This document shows positions 1-9,024 of a stretch of 64,000 nucleotides of DNA, in pieces. The notes under the pieces were generated by a model. It was not told the DNA's origin, made no database searches, and saw only the letters and a list, made by a program, of their open reading frames with translations. Source of the DNA: Corallococcus caeni. Its GTDB lineage: Bacteria > Myxococcota > Myxococcia > Myxococcales > Myxococcaceae. The first letter of the stretch is position 1. Each line of letters opens with the position of its first letter. The translations under genes were made by a program, and so were the position numbers. The stretch covers positions 248,001 to 312,000 of the forward strand of contig NZ_BTTW01000009.1 in assembly GCF_036245865.1 (NCBI RefSeq). The letters are read 5' to 3'.

Positions 1-306
1 CGTCATGGTTCCGTCATGACGCGCGTTTGTCTTTGTCAGTACGGCAGGGCTTCGCCGCGCGCCTGCCACAGCTCCAGCGCGCCCGTGCCTCCGGACACCG
101 CCGGGCCGCACTGGCCACGCTGGCGGCGCCCAACCCCATGGGCACCACGGCCGCGACGGCGGTCAAACCCTTCTATTGGAGCATTGCAAGCGTGCTGGCC
201 GCGGCCGCATGGGGCGGCATGGCGATTCAGGTCCCTCTTCCTCAATCGCTATGGTTCTTCCATGAGCCCACCGCCCCCCTTCCTCTTGTCTTCGTCACGG
301 CCCCTG
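1..306. other. 5' edge, no confident gene
   Basis: About 300 bases before the first credible gene. A plus-strand frame running through it from position 27 encodes a short hydrophobic stretch near 170-225, but it has a poor start, arginine/alanine-rich flanks and no recognisable domain. I do not call it. The region should hold the promoter of the lipoprotein gene that starts at 307; I could not pick out a convincing promoter. Confidence 0.4.
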
Positions 307-1560
307 ATGGGACGGCGTGCCTTGCTGGGATGGATGGGAGCCCTCGCCCTCGCTGGCTGCTCTCGGGAAGGACCGACTGGAGCCCGGGCGAAGCCGCTGC
401 GAGTACCCGTCCCCGGCTGGCGTGGGTTGCTGTACTTCAAGCAGGAGCGTCCAGGTTCGCGGCGTGACTTGTGGATTCAATCCCTGGATGGGCTGCGGCA
501 CCACGCACTCACGGACAGCGGGCGGCTGGCAGGCTGGAACCGTCCCCAGGTGGAAGGCCCCCTCAATGGGGCCTGCATCTCGCCGGATGGGACCCGCGTG
601 GCCTATGCGGAGCGCCATCCCGCCGCTTCGGACGGAGCGAGCCTCGCGCCCGTGCAAGCCTGGAACGTGCTGCTCGTGGTCAATGCGGATGGCGCGGGCC
701 GACGCATCCTCGTGGACCTGCGTGACCTGCCCTCTCCACCGAAAGGAGCCCGGGCCAGTTCGTTCATCTGGTCCTCGGACGGAAAGCATCTGGCATATGC
801 CCTGGAGCTCCCCGGTCCTGGCTGCGAACTCCTGAAGCTGTACACGGTGGATGTCGAGTCAGGCCGGGTGACGGACGTCCCGCTCGGTCCCGTGCAGGGA
901 AAGCCCCAGCTGTTGGCCTGGGCCCCTTCCCGGAACGAGTTCGTGTTCACTCTTCAGTGCGGCACCACCGGAGCGCAGCGCCTCTGCGTCCTGGACATAC
1001 CCACGGGCCGCATGCGGGCACACGCGGCGGAATGGCCTGCCGTTTCGCCTGACGGCGGTCATGCCTTCGTCACGACCTCCACTCCGGAGGGAAGGAGGGC
1101 ATCCCTGCTCGCCCTTGATGCAGCCTTCACCTCCGAGGCGCCATTGGGAGCCTTCACGGGAAGATTCAACTGGTACAACCAGCGCCCAGGGGGACTCTTC
1201 ACGGCGGTGACGCCCGAGCCACCGACGACGGAGTGCGCGGGAGTGACGCCCCCACCGCAGCGCTTCTATCGATGGGCCACCCAGACACGCACGCCTCCGC
1301 AGGTGCGCCAGGATGCGACCGCCTTCACGGTCCTGGCCTTCTCGCCGGACGACACCCAGGCCCTGGTGAACATCCTCGTTGGCCGGGACGACTCCCAACC
1401 TGGCTTCTGTGGTGAGGGCTGGCTCCAGCGGCTCCACCTCGTCCAACGGGACGACCTGGAGAGCGACCTTCCGCGTGAGCAACTCCTCGCGAGAAGCACG
1501 CCGCTGGCCCCCTCGACGCCGTGGCCAGGGCCGTCGCTCTACATTGGCTGGCTGCGCTGA
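307..1560 (+). CDS. Lipoprotein with TolB/WD40-like beta-propeller repeats
   Basis: A 417-residue secreted protein. The chosen ATG gives a short signal peptide with lipobox ALALAGC, so the mature protein should be lipid-anchored at Cys18; an upstream ATG at 262 would give an untypical leader. The body repeats a pattern in which a 'SPDG'-type turn follows a strand (ISPDGTRVAYAE, WSSDGKHLAYA, AVSPDGGHAFV, FSPDDTQALV), the signature of PD40/TolB-type propeller blades. Such propellers usually bind partners or report on cell-surface state; no catalytic residues are visible. It stands alone, with a convergent gene remnant downstream. Function beyond an envelope beta-propeller is unknown. Confidence 0.75.
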   Translation: MGRRALLGWMGALALAGCSREGPTGARAKPLRVPVPGWRGLLYFKQERPGSRRDLWIQSLDGLRHHALTDSGRLAGWNRPQVEGPLNGACISPDGTRVAYAERHPAASDGASLAPVQAWNVLLVVNADGAGRRILVDLRDLPSPPKGARASSFIWSSDGKHLAYALELPGPGCELLKLYTVDVESGRVTDVPLGPVQGKPQLLAWAPSRNEFVFTLQCGTTGAQRLCVLDIPTGRMRAHAAEWPAVSPDGGHAFVTTSTPEGRRASLLALDAAFTSEAPLGAFTGRFNWYNQRPGGLFTAVTPEPPTTECAGVTPPPQRFYRWATQTRTPPQVRQDATAFTVLAFSPDDTQALVNILVGRDDSQPGFCGEGWLQRLHLVQRDDLESDLPREQLLARSTPLAPSTPWPGPSLYIGWLR

Positions 1561-1617
1561 CAGCGCCGTGGACCCGCCAGGAAGAGGCCGGACCCACGGC
1601 ACCCTGCGTTCAGCGGA

Positions 1618-2328
1618 CTACTCGCACACGTTGCTGCTGTTGCAGCTCTGCCCCGTGGAGCAGGTTCCGCAGCTCGCGACGCTCCGGACGACGCCGCAGT
1701 TGTCGGTGGCACTCACGGCCCCGCACGTCTTCGCCAACCGAGCACACAGCTGCGCATCCGACTCGCAGATCGCCTCCACCTCCTCCGAGGCCTCGTTGTT
1801 GCTTTCGATTGTCTCCTGAAGGCTCGTCGTCACCCGGGCCTCATAGGAGAAGGAGCCCGGCACCCGTGGCCGCAGCGTGCCCCCCACGCTCGCCGAGGCG
1901 CTGGGGGCCATGGCGCCCAGCGTGCAGACCAGCGTCTCCTCGAAGTGGGTGCATTGGCCCTGGGAAGCAGTCGCCGACACGTACTCGGTCTCCTCGGGCA
2001 GCTCCGCGGTCAGCACCACCTCCGGCTCGGACCGGGTGCCGGACTGAGACACTCCGAATGTGTACACGACGGGAGCGCCCACCAGCACAGGGTCGGGATT
2101 CGCGGTCACCGTCAGCGCCACATCGACGGTGCCGGAGATTTCACACGCATCGCCATTGCCATTGCCATTGCCATTGCCATTGCCGTCCGCCTGTCCCGCA
2201 TTCGCGACCGCCACGCAGTTGTCCGTGAGGTTCGGGACACCGTCCAACGGCTCCGGCGACGCTCCGGATGTGGGCTCCGGGTGTCTTCCGCACGCACCCG
2301 GGGCTCTGACATATTCCATGGAGGTCAT
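1618..2328 (-). pseudogene. 5'-truncated remnant of a thrombospondin-3/DUF11 surface protein
   Basis: The frame is coding in character but lacks a proper front end. It opens inside a thrombospondin type-3-like calcium-binding stretch (DGVPNLTDNC, then QADGNGNG, ending DACE), passes through one DUF11-type beta-sandwich of about 110 residues (VDVALTVTANPDPVLVG, then VCTLGAMAPSASASVGG) and ends in a cysteine-rich tail (CGAVSATDNCG, CGTCSTGQSCNSSNVC). There is no signal peptide and no Shine-Dalgarno before the candidate ATGs at 2328 and 2319, although a protein of this kind must be exported. A divergent lipoprotein gene begins 22 bases upstream. I read it as the 3' end of a larger gene cut off by rearrangement; a short intact gene is the alternative. 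Confidence 0.6.
2152..2181. repeat. Hexanucleotide microsatellite, five GCCATT copies
   Basis: Five perfect GCCATT units in tandem inside the remnant gene. On the coding (minus) strand they give an Asn-Gly dipeptide run within the calcium-loop segment. Because the unit is six bases, slippage would change the number of NG pairs without shifting the frame. Confidence 0.95.
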
Positions 2329-2350
2329 CTTTTTCCGGGAGGAGTCCACC

Positions 2351-3418
2351 ATGGTCCGCACCTCGAGCCTCGTCAGCGCCCTGCTCCTCGTGAGCGCCTG
2401 CCAGAAGGCCCCGGAGACTTCGCCGGCCGCGCCTCCCGCGCCGGAGGTGGTGCCGGTGAAGACGGCGCCGTTCTCGCTGTCGGTGCTCCAGGACGCGGCG
2501 CCGTCTGGCTGTACGTGGCTGCGCCTGGAGTCGGACGGAAGACGCAGGGCGCTGGTGACAGTGGATGCGGCGTGTGACGGGCTGCAGCTCGCGTGGAGCG
2601 CGGATGGGAAGCACGCGGCGGTGCGGGACCCGGCCGGCAGCGCGCGGGGGCCCGGGCGCGTGTGGCTGGTGGACCTGACGTCCGGGCAGGGGGCGGCGCA
2701 GCTGTTGCCGGAGGAGGGGCTGACCGGCGCGGTGGGGTTCGATTCGGTGGGGCGCCTGGTGGCGCTGACGGCGCACACGGGCGAGCTGGTGCGGCGCGAC
2801 GGCGCCTTCCTCTTCGAGGGCCGGCGCATCCCCCTCCCGGAGGAGGACGAGGGCGCGGGGCTCGCGCACGCGTACCGGCTGGAGGCCGGGGCGTGGAAGC
2901 GCATCGAGACGGTGGCCACGCGCGGTGACGCGGACGCCGTGTTCGCGCTCACCACGGCGGAGATGCTGGTGTCCTCCACGGTGGCCGGGGACCCGGAGTC
3001 GCTGGTGGCGCAGGGGCTGGACGAGGGCGGCCAGGACGCGGTCCGGCTGGACGCGGTGGTGCCGCGCCGGGGCCACGACGTGTTCGGCGGCTGGGCGCGC
3101 ATGGAGTCGCGAGGCGGCCCGCTGTTCGCGTGGCAGACCGCGGGCGAGCAGACCGCGCTGATGATGCCGGTGCGCTGGGAGATGGAGGACGGCCACCTGG
3201 CCGAACCCGAGGGCCTCGCCCTGCCCGCCCGGAGCCCCGTGCGCGCGATGGCGCGCGGGGACCTGCTGCTGCTCGCGGGCGCGACGCAGGTGCGCGTCTA
3301 CGACCTGGGCTCCCGGCGCCTCGTCGCGTCGCTCGACGGCTTCCGGGCCGCGCGCTTCTGGCCGGAGCCGGGTTCGCGGGTGCCGCGCGGGGCCACGGCG
3401 GCGTCCGGGCAGCAGTAG
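2351..3418 (+). CDS. Lipoprotein, possible beta-propeller, unknown function
   Basis: A 355-residue protein with a clear lipoprotein leader (MVRTSSLVSALLLVSAC) followed by a Pro/Ala linker. The start at 2351 is supported by GGGAGGAG at 2337-2344; an in-frame ATG at 2318 would put odd residues before the leader. The body has repeated short strand-turn segments (WSADGKHAAVRD, VWLVDLTSG, VRVYDLGSRRLVASLDG) that suggest a beta-propeller, but no named family is recognised. It is convergent with the Yip1 gene downstream. Probably an envelope protein; no enzyme motif is seen. Confidence 0.7.
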   Translation: MVRTSSLVSALLLVSACQKAPETSPAAPPAPEVVPVKTAPFSLSVLQDAAPSGCTWLRLESDGRRRALVTVDAACDGLQLAWSADGKHAAVRDPAGSARGPGRVWLVDLTSGQGAAQLLPEEGLTGAVGFDSVGRLVALTAHTGELVRRDGAFLFEGRRIPLPEEDEGAGLAHAYRLEAGAWKRIETVATRGDADAVFALTTAEMLVSSTVAGDPESLVAQGLDEGGQDAVRLDAVVPRRGHDVFGGWARMESRGGPLFAWQTAGEQTALMMPVRWEMEDGHLAEPEGLALPARSPVRAMARGDLLLLAGATQVRVYDLGSRRLVASLDGFRAARFWPEPGSRVPRGATAASGQQ

Positions 3419-3434
3419 GCGCGGTGCGTGACGC

Positions 3435-4325
3435 TCAGCCCTGCGCGCCCAGGCCGCTCTTGAAGGCCGCGAAGATGAAGGCCCCGTAGACGCCACCGCA
3501 GAGGCAGCACGAGAGCACGGGCACCAGGAGTGCTCCCGCCAGCGCCGTGCCCCAGCTGGTGCGGTGCAGCGTGCGGTAGGCGAAGGCGCGCAGGCCCATG
3601 GCCCAGAAGGGCGCGGCGTACACGGCGACGAAGGGAATCACGCCGACGATGTACGGCGCCTGCGAGAGCGCGTGCGCGCGCATCGTCACGGAGAAGCCCC
3701 GCTCCACGCCGCCCATGCGCAGGATGAGGTGGTCCAGGCCCGCGTTAACCAGCGTCATGCCGGTGCTGAAGAAAGGCATCAGCACCGTCCAGGCCGCCAT
3801 GCCCACCGTCATCCACAGCTTCAGGGTCTTCGGATCCGCGCCACCCGTGTCCGTCTGGGGGACGAGCCCCAGGACGATGCCGATGATCGCCGTGTAGACG
3901 ATGCCCGTGGTCAGGAAGCCGGCGATCGCGGACAGGAGCACGAACGTCATGGAGCTGCTCACGGGCGCGTCGGGGTTGATGCCCCGGAGCGTGTTCGTGG
4001 GCTGCATCAGCAGGCCGTAGCACGTGCGCCAGAACGCCTTGAGCGTGCCCAGCTGCTCGCGCTGGTCCCACGGCAGCTGGCCCAGGGGCTCGCGTTCGTG
4101 GCAGGTGACGCAGATGGCCCCTTCCGGCCCCTGGCGCAGGCAGCGGGCACAGGCGAACGCGCCACAGCGCGGGCACGTGGCCACGCTTTGCCACTCGGGG
4201 TGCACGGCGCAGACGGGCTCGGCGCTTCCGGGAGCGGAGGCCACCAGCAGCGAGGCCCCACACCGCTCGCACGTCTCAGCGCCGGGGGTGAAGGGGGCCT
4301 GACAGGAAGGACAGGAAGGCGTCAT
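3435..4325 (-). CDS. Zinc-ribbon/B-box-like Yip1 family membrane protein
   Basis: A 296-residue protein. The first 25 residues form a zinc ribbon (CPSCQAPF, CERCG), followed by a B-box-like set of Cys/His pairs (CAVHPEW, CPRCGAFACARC, CVTCHE), then about five membrane segments of the Yip1/YIPF type beginning near residue 130 (MTFVLLSAIAGFLTTGIVY). In bacteria Yip1 proteins are integral membrane proteins of uncertain role. This combination of cytosolic zinc domain and Yip1 barrel is common in myxobacteria (family knowledge). The start is the ATG directly before the first Cys pair. It lies 23 bases downstream of the serine hydrolase gene on the same strand, so co-transcription is likely. Confidence 0.8.
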   Translation of the reverse strand: MTPSCPSCQAPFTPGAETCERCGASLLVASAPGSAEPVCAVHPEWQSVATCPRCGAFACARCLRQGPEGAICVTCHEREPLGQLPWDQREQLGTLKAFWRTCYGLLMQPTNTLRGINPDAPVSSSMTFVLLSAIAGFLTTGIVYTAIIGIVLGLVPQTDTGGADPKTLKLWMTVGMAAWTVLMPFFSTGMTLVNAGLDHLILRMGGVERGFSVTMRAHALSQAPYIVGVIPFVAVYAAPFWAMGLRAFAYRTLHRTSWGTALAGALLVPVLSCCLCGGVYGAFIFAAFKSGLGAQG

Positions 4326-4348
4326 CGCCGCGCATCGTAGGCGATGCG

Positions 4349-6676
4349 CTACGGCTCCGGCGCCGTTTCCGGATCCACGGGCACCGAAGGGGACGTGCTC
4401 CCGGCCTTGTCCTGCGCCGGCGCGCTCCCGGCCGGCGCCACGGCACCGGTCGCCTTCGGGGCCCGGGCCTCCTGGGCGGCTCGGGCCTGACGGGCCCGCT
4501 TCGCCTGTGCCACCGCTGTCTTCGCCGCGCCCGCGTCCCCCAGCGCCCGCTCCCGCTTCGCCAGCGCGTCCCACAGCTCCGGCGCGTCCGGGTGCAGCGT
4601 CACCGCCGCTCGCAGGAGGCCGCGGGCGACCTTCGGCGAACGCGTGTCCAGTAGCCGCCTCAGGAAGCCCGCGGGGGACAGCACCAGCGACCCCTCCGGC
4701 GTCTCGAAGGCCTCGCGCACGTGCGGAATCGCCTCCGCCTCGCGGTCCGCCTCCATCAGCCCCACCGCTTGGGCCAGGTGCGCGTCCATCGACTCCGGAT
4801 GCAGCTCCGTCGCGCGCTCCAGCCAGCGCATCCGGTCCGTGGGCTTGCGCTTCGCCCGGTCCGCCAGCGTGAGCAGCTCGTCCGTGTAGTCCGGCCGCAC
4901 CTGGGGGGCACGCACCGCCGCCTCCTTCAGCGCGGGCCACACCCGCTCGGGGTCCTTCAGCGCCTCCAGGCGGGAGCGCCGCAGCGCCGGCACCTCCGCG
5001 CGCTTCCACCCCGCGACGAAGCGGGCCACGTCGCTCCGCACGGTCGGGCTGAAGCGCTCCGCCTCCGGACACTTCAGCGTCTCGCACGCGGCCAGGTAGT
5101 CCGCGAACAAGCCCGCCGCGCCTTGCGTCCGGTACGCGCGCAGCCGCTCCGCGCCCATCACCTTCTCCACCGTGGCCGCCATGTGCGCGCCCACGCGGAT
5201 GAGGAGCGACTCGCCGCGCGGCTCGTGCGCGCCGCGGATCCGCTCCATCGCGCCCCGGCCGTCCCTGGCGATGGCCGCCCGGTCGAAGAGCGCCGACACC
5301 TTCGTGAACGCCCCCGCCAGGTCCGTCTCCGGCGGCAGCGTGCCCGGCCCGCGCGTGGCCCAGTCGTGGTACGCGAGCCCGTAGCTGGCCAGCCGCCCCA
5401 TGCCCTCGTACACGACCGCGTCCACGGGGTCCGTGAAGTGGCCGCCGCGGCCCGGCGCGCCCTCGTCCAGCACCGTCTCCATCAACCGCAGGGACAGCCG
5501 GCGCAGCCGCTTCGCCTCGTCCTCCACGTTGGTGGCGAGCGCGATGGCCGTGTCCTCCGCCGGCAAGATCACCAGCAGCGTCGTCGTCTCCGGCTGCCCG
5601 CCCGCGTGCGCCACGATGTAGTGGCCCCTGAGCGGATAGGTCGCGAAGCCCATGCCGTAGTCGGTGATGTGCCCGTCGCGCGTGACCATCGTCGCCTGCA
5701 TGCGACCCATCGTCTCGCGCGTCACCAGCGTGTGGTCCAGCACCGCGCGAGCAAAGCCCAGCAGGTCCTCCACCGTCGCGCGCGTGCCGCCGCCACCGAA
5801 GCGGCTGGTGACGTCCAGGAAGCGCGACGGCTTCAGCGCGGCGCCCGCCACGCGGTAGCCCACCGCCTGCTGCGCGTCGCGCGTGCTGATTTCATCCAGG
5901 TCCGCGTGGCTCATGTTCGCGGGGCCGAAGACGTGGTCGCGCATGTACTCGCGGTAGGACTGGCCGGAGGCGGTCTCCACCGCCGCGCCCAGCAGGTTGA
6001 AGCCCCACGTCGTGTACAGGTAGCGCGTGCCCGGCTCCGACATGAGCGGCCGGTCCGCGAACATCGCGATGGCCTCCTTCGTCGTCACCGGCTTCGTGTT
6101 GTTGCCGGCGCTCGGGCTGTCGTAGGTGGGCACGCCGCCCAGGTGGCCCAGCAGCTGCCGCACCGTCACCGGCCACTGCTTCACCGGGTACTCGGGCACC
6201 AGCGTGTGGATGTCCGCGTCCAGGTCCAGCTTGCCCGCCTGCGCCAGCTGCATCACGGCCACCGCCGTGAAGGACTTGGTGATGGACGCCATGCGGTACG
6301 TGGTGCGCACCGTGGCCGGCAGCTTCTTCGCCAGGTCGCGGTAGCCGTAGCCGTTCATCCACCGCTGGCCGCCCCGCATCACACCCACGGACAGGCCCGC
6401 GGTGGGGCCCTGCTTCAGGTCCGCGCGCACCAGCGCGTCCAGCGCGCGCTGCACCTCCGGCGGGAACTCGGAGGCCTTCGCGCCCGGCTCCGGCGCGACC
6501 TTCGCGCTGGACTCCGGTGGCGACGCGGGCTTTTCAGCGGGCTCGGAGGGCGCCGCCTCCGGCTTCGGCGCGGCGGCGGGAGCCTGCGCCACGGGAGCAG
6601 GCTTCGCGGCGGGCACCTGCGCGAACGCGGGGCCTGCCTCCAACAACAAACACAGCGCGACGAAGAGCCGCTTCAT
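4349..6676 (-). CDS. Secreted beta-lactamase-family serine hydrolase with C-terminal TPR-like region
   Basis: A 775-residue protein: signal peptide (cleavage after AFA), a Pro/Ala/Glu linker to about residue 70, a class C beta-lactamase/D-alanyl-carboxypeptidase domain to about residue 400, and an alpha-helical tail with TPR-like helices (near 650-740) and an Ala/Lys-rich end. The nucleophile motif SITK is at Ser131-Lys134, the second motif is YTTWGFN (Tyr-x-Asn usually sits here) and the third is HAGG. Such enzymes cleave peptidoglycan peptides or small esters. Its ATG overlaps the stop of the SGNH hydrolase gene (ATGA), so the two are translationally coupled and probably work on related envelope substrates. 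Most relatives lack the long helical tail. Confidence 0.85.
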   Translation of the reverse strand: MKRLFVALCLLLEAGPAFAQVPAAKPAPVAQAPAAAPKPEAAPSEPAEKPASPPESSAKVAPEPGAKASEFPPEVQRALDALVRADLKQGPTAGLSVGVMRGGQRWMNGYGYRDLAKKLPATVRTTYRMASITKSFTAVAVMQLAQAGKLDLDADIHTLVPEYPVKQWPVTVRQLLGHLGGVPTYDSPSAGNNTKPVTTKEAIAMFADRPLMSEPGTRYLYTTWGFNLLGAAVETASGQSYREYMRDHVFGPANMSHADLDEISTRDAQQAVGYRVAGAALKPSRFLDVTSRFGGGGTRATVEDLLGFARAVLDHTLVTRETMGRMQATMVTRDGHITDYGMGFATYPLRGHYIVAHAGGQPETTTLLVILPAEDTAIALATNVEDEAKRLRRLSLRLMETVLDEGAPGRGGHFTDPVDAVVYEGMGRLASYGLAYHDWATRGPGTLPPETDLAGAFTKVSALFDRAAIARDGRGAMERIRGAHEPRGESLLIRVGAHMAATVEKVMGAERLRAYRTQGAAGLFADYLAACETLKCPEAERFSPTVRSDVARFVAGWKRAEVPALRRSRLEALKDPERVWPALKEAAVRAPQVRPDYTDELLTLADRAKRKPTDRMRWLERATELHPESMDAHLAQAVGLMEADREAEAIPHVREAFETPEGSLVLSPAGFLRRLLDTRSPKVARGLLRAAVTLHPDAPELWDALAKRERALGDAGAAKTAVAQAKRARQARAAQEARAPKATGAVAPAGSAPAQDKAGSTSPSVPVDPETAPEP

Positions 6677-8358
6677 GGCACCGCCTCCGCGGTCTGGCCG
6701 CTTCCACTGCCCGCCGGTGCATCTTCACGCGAGGACGTGAGCGCCGGGGCCGGCACCGCGCCCTCGTTCGCCCATCCCGCCAGCAGCGCGTCCGAGACCA
6801 GCTGCCCCAGCAGGTCCAGTCCCTGACCGCGCGGATGCACCAGGTCCTCGTGCATGAACCCCGCCTGATGGAAGCGCGCGAGCGACCCCGCGCCGCCCAT
6901 CGCCGTGTAGAGGTTGAAGAAGCCGCAGCCCTCGGCGAGCGCCACCTCGCGCTCGGCCTGGATGGCGGCCTCCAGGAACGGCCGCTGCGTCAGGGGCTTG
7001 CCCTTCGCGTGGCCGTCCTGCACCGCGTCCATGGGCCCCACCACCATGCACGCGCTGCCGGGCGCGGCGGCGCGGGCGCGGCGCAGGAGCGCGGCCAGGT
7101 CCTGGCGCACGGTGGGCAGGTCCGTGCGCTTCCACTCCAGGCGCTTGGACTCATTGCCCCCCAGGAAGAAGAGCAGCAGCTTCGGGTCGCGCTGCGCGAG
7201 CTGCGCCTTCAGCGCGTCCTCCTCCAGCCGCGCATACAGCGTGGCGTCCGCGGACGGCACGCCGAGCATGTCCAGCACGACGCCGGGCGCGTCCTTTTGC
7301 AGCACAACGCCCTGCACGATGGCGCCCTTGCCTTCCGCGGTGACGTCCAGCCACTTCGCGCCCGCGGGCAGGTCGAAGGACGTGGTGCGGCTGGCACCGT
7401 CCCCCTGCGGCTCCGTGCGCGCGAGCACCGCTCCGTCCACGGACACGACCAGGCGGCCCGCGCCCTTCACGTCCTTCCACCACAGCGTCCCGCGCGGCTC
7501 GCCGTCCAGCTTGAAGCGGCCCCGGGCGCGGTTCTCGGTGGCCACGTGGTACACGCCGGTGATGCCGAACGGGTGCGGCGGCGCGTGCAGCTCGCCCAGC
7601 GTGCGCGGCTGCCAGCCGTTGCTCACGGCGGCCGTGCGCGACCGTCCACCGTAGGGCGCCATGCGGTCCACCAGCAGCGCGCCCCGGCCCGCGTGGCCGA
7701 AGCCCGCCACCAGCTCGTCGCGGACCACGTCCACGATGCGGTCCCCCGCGATGAGCGAGTTGCCGAACGCGGCGACGACCGTGGGCGTCTTCGCCGTGCC
7801 CTCCAGCAGCCCGTCCAGCGCGCGGAAGAACGGCGTCAGCGCGGACCGCGCGCAGCCGGTGTCACTCGGCTCCACGCACGGATCCTCCACCGCGCCGCCC
7901 GGTGCCTTCAGCCGCGTGGCCAGCGCGTGCAGGTGTCCCGCGCGCTCGGTGGTGGGCGGCAGGGCGCGGAACGCGGAGCGCCCCGTGCTCCGGGCCGGCG
8001 CGGACACGCTCGCGGAAGAGGGCACCACCGAGGGAGCAGCGGCCGCCGTCAGCTCGCGTGCGGACTCCGAGGTCGCGGGCCGCGCGGATGTCGCCGCCTC
8101 ACCCGACGAGGGCTGCGCGGAAGCCACTCCGTCGTGGGACGCGAGCTGCGCGGATGCGGGCCGTGCGGACGTGGCCTCGACGGAAGCGGGTCGCGCGGCA
8201 CTCGCCTCCGGCGGCGGCGCGGAGTCCGTCGCGGGAGCCGTCGTCAGGGGGAACCGGTGTGGGGGTGTGCGGGACTCGCACCCGGGGAGCAGCGCCCCCG
8301 CCAGGACAGCGAGCAACCCCGCCCGCCGGAGCCCCCGCGAGACATCGGGAACCTTCAT
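6673..8358 (-). CDS. SGNH/GDSL-family esterase-like lipoprotein
   Basis: A 561-residue protein. The ATG at 8358 gives a lipoprotein leader ending in LAGALLPGC; the longer frame upstream has no leader. After about 90 residues rich in Ala/Arg/Pro/Ser with repeats of ARPAS/ARPAT come the SGNH blocks: block I FGNSLIAGDR, block III FLGGNESK and block V DLVHPRGQG (Asp-x-x-His). A beta-rich domain inserted after block I probably binds carbohydrate. The layout is that of secreted deacetylases acting on polysaccharide or peptidoglycan. It is the first gene of a coupled pair with the serine hydrolase. The substrate is unknown. Confidence 0.8.
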   Translation of the reverse strand: MKVPDVSRGLRRAGLLAVLAGALLPGCESRTPPHRFPLTTAPATDSAPPPEASAARPASVEATSARPASAQLASHDGVASAQPSSGEAATSARPATSESARELTAAAAPSVVPSSASVSAPARSTGRSAFRALPPTTERAGHLHALATRLKAPGGAVEDPCVEPSDTGCARSALTPFFRALDGLLEGTAKTPTVVAAFGNSLIAGDRIVDVVRDELVAGFGHAGRGALLVDRMAPYGGRSRTAAVSNGWQPRTLGELHAPPHPFGITGVYHVATENRARGRFKLDGEPRGTLWWKDVKGAGRLVVSVDGAVLARTEPQGDGASRTTSFDLPAGAKWLDVTAEGKGAIVQGVVLQKDAPGVVLDMLGVPSADATLYARLEEDALKAQLAQRDPKLLLFFLGGNESKRLEWKRTDLPTVRQDLAALLRRARAAAPGSACMVVGPMDAVQDGHAKGKPLTQRPFLEAAIQAEREVALAEGCGFFNLYTAMGGAGSLARFHQAGFMHEDLVHPRGQGLDLLGQLVSDALLAGWANEGAVPAPALTSSREDAPAGSGSGQTAEAVP

Positions 8359-8599
8359 GTGGCCCGCGAGCGTAGACGAAAGGCCGGGGGTGCGCATGTT
8401 CTGGACCCCACGCTCGGCCGCCTTGCGGGCCGCCCCGGCGTGGCTTCCCGGACATCGCATCCGTCCTGCATCACACGCTCCGCCCGGACGCCCGCGAGCA
8501 AGAACCGAATTTCCCGCAGCCCAGCGCGAATGCAGGGTCCGACCGCGAACATGGTCCCTTCACATGGCGAGGTGCGCCCCCAAATTATCCGCCGCGAAT

Positions 8600-8947
8600 A
8601 TGGGCAAGAACCGGCTCACAACGTGGACGAAGCTCCACCGGCGATTTGGCGACCACGTGCGCCGCATGCGCAACAGCCGCTCGCTCACGCAGGAGGCGCT
8701 CGCCGAGCGCAGCGACCTGTCGGTGGACGCCATCCGCCGCATCGAGCGGGGCGCCTTCTCTCCGTCGCTCGACACGCTGGGCAAGCTGTCCGTGGGGTTG
8801 GACGTGTCGCTGAAGACCCTCTTCCATTCCTTCGACCTGGAGCGCACCGACGGCGTGGCGGAGATCTGCGACTTTCTCGCGGGCCGCTCCGGCTCCGAAT
8901 TGAAGCTCGCGTGGCGCGTGCTCCAGGCCATGTTCGACGAGCCCTGA
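8600..8947 (+). CDS. XRE-family helix-turn-helix regulator
   Basis: A 115-residue DNA-binding protein. Residues about 12-68 form a Cro/CI-type HTH (FGDHVRRMRNSRSLTQEALA, then LSVDAIRRIERGAFSPSLDT). The C-terminal 40 residues are helical with no sensor domain. The start could be ATG 8600 or the in-frame ATG at 8564; neither has a good Shine-Dalgarno. It lies between divergent SGNH-hydrolase and same-strand receiver genes, so either could be a target. No operator was recognised. Confidence 0.8.
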   Translation: MGKNRLTTWTKLHRRFGDHVRRMRNSRSLTQEALAERSDLSVDAIRRIERGAFSPSLDTLGKLSVGLDVSLKTLFHSFDLERTDGVAEICDFLAGRSGSELKLAWRVLQAMFDEP

Positions 8948-9024
8948 AGCGCGCCCTCGTGCCGGTCGCACCCGGCAGATGTTCCCTGTCACCCCGGCCG
9001 CGTTTGCCCTATGCGTCGGGGCAG

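Noticed and set aside
27-467. Plus-strand frame with a hydrophobic stretch at the window start
   Set aside because: It overlaps the supported lipoprotein gene in another frame, starts at TTG without Shine-Dalgarno and has low-complexity Arg/Ala flanks.
2152-2181. Phase-variable switch
   Set aside because: The repeat unit is six bases, so copy-number change keeps the frame, and the gene appears to be a remnant.
4721-6826. Very long plus-strand frame opposite the serine hydrolase
   Set aside because: Arg/His-rich shadow of the real minus-strand gene, typical of GC-rich DNA; no domain.
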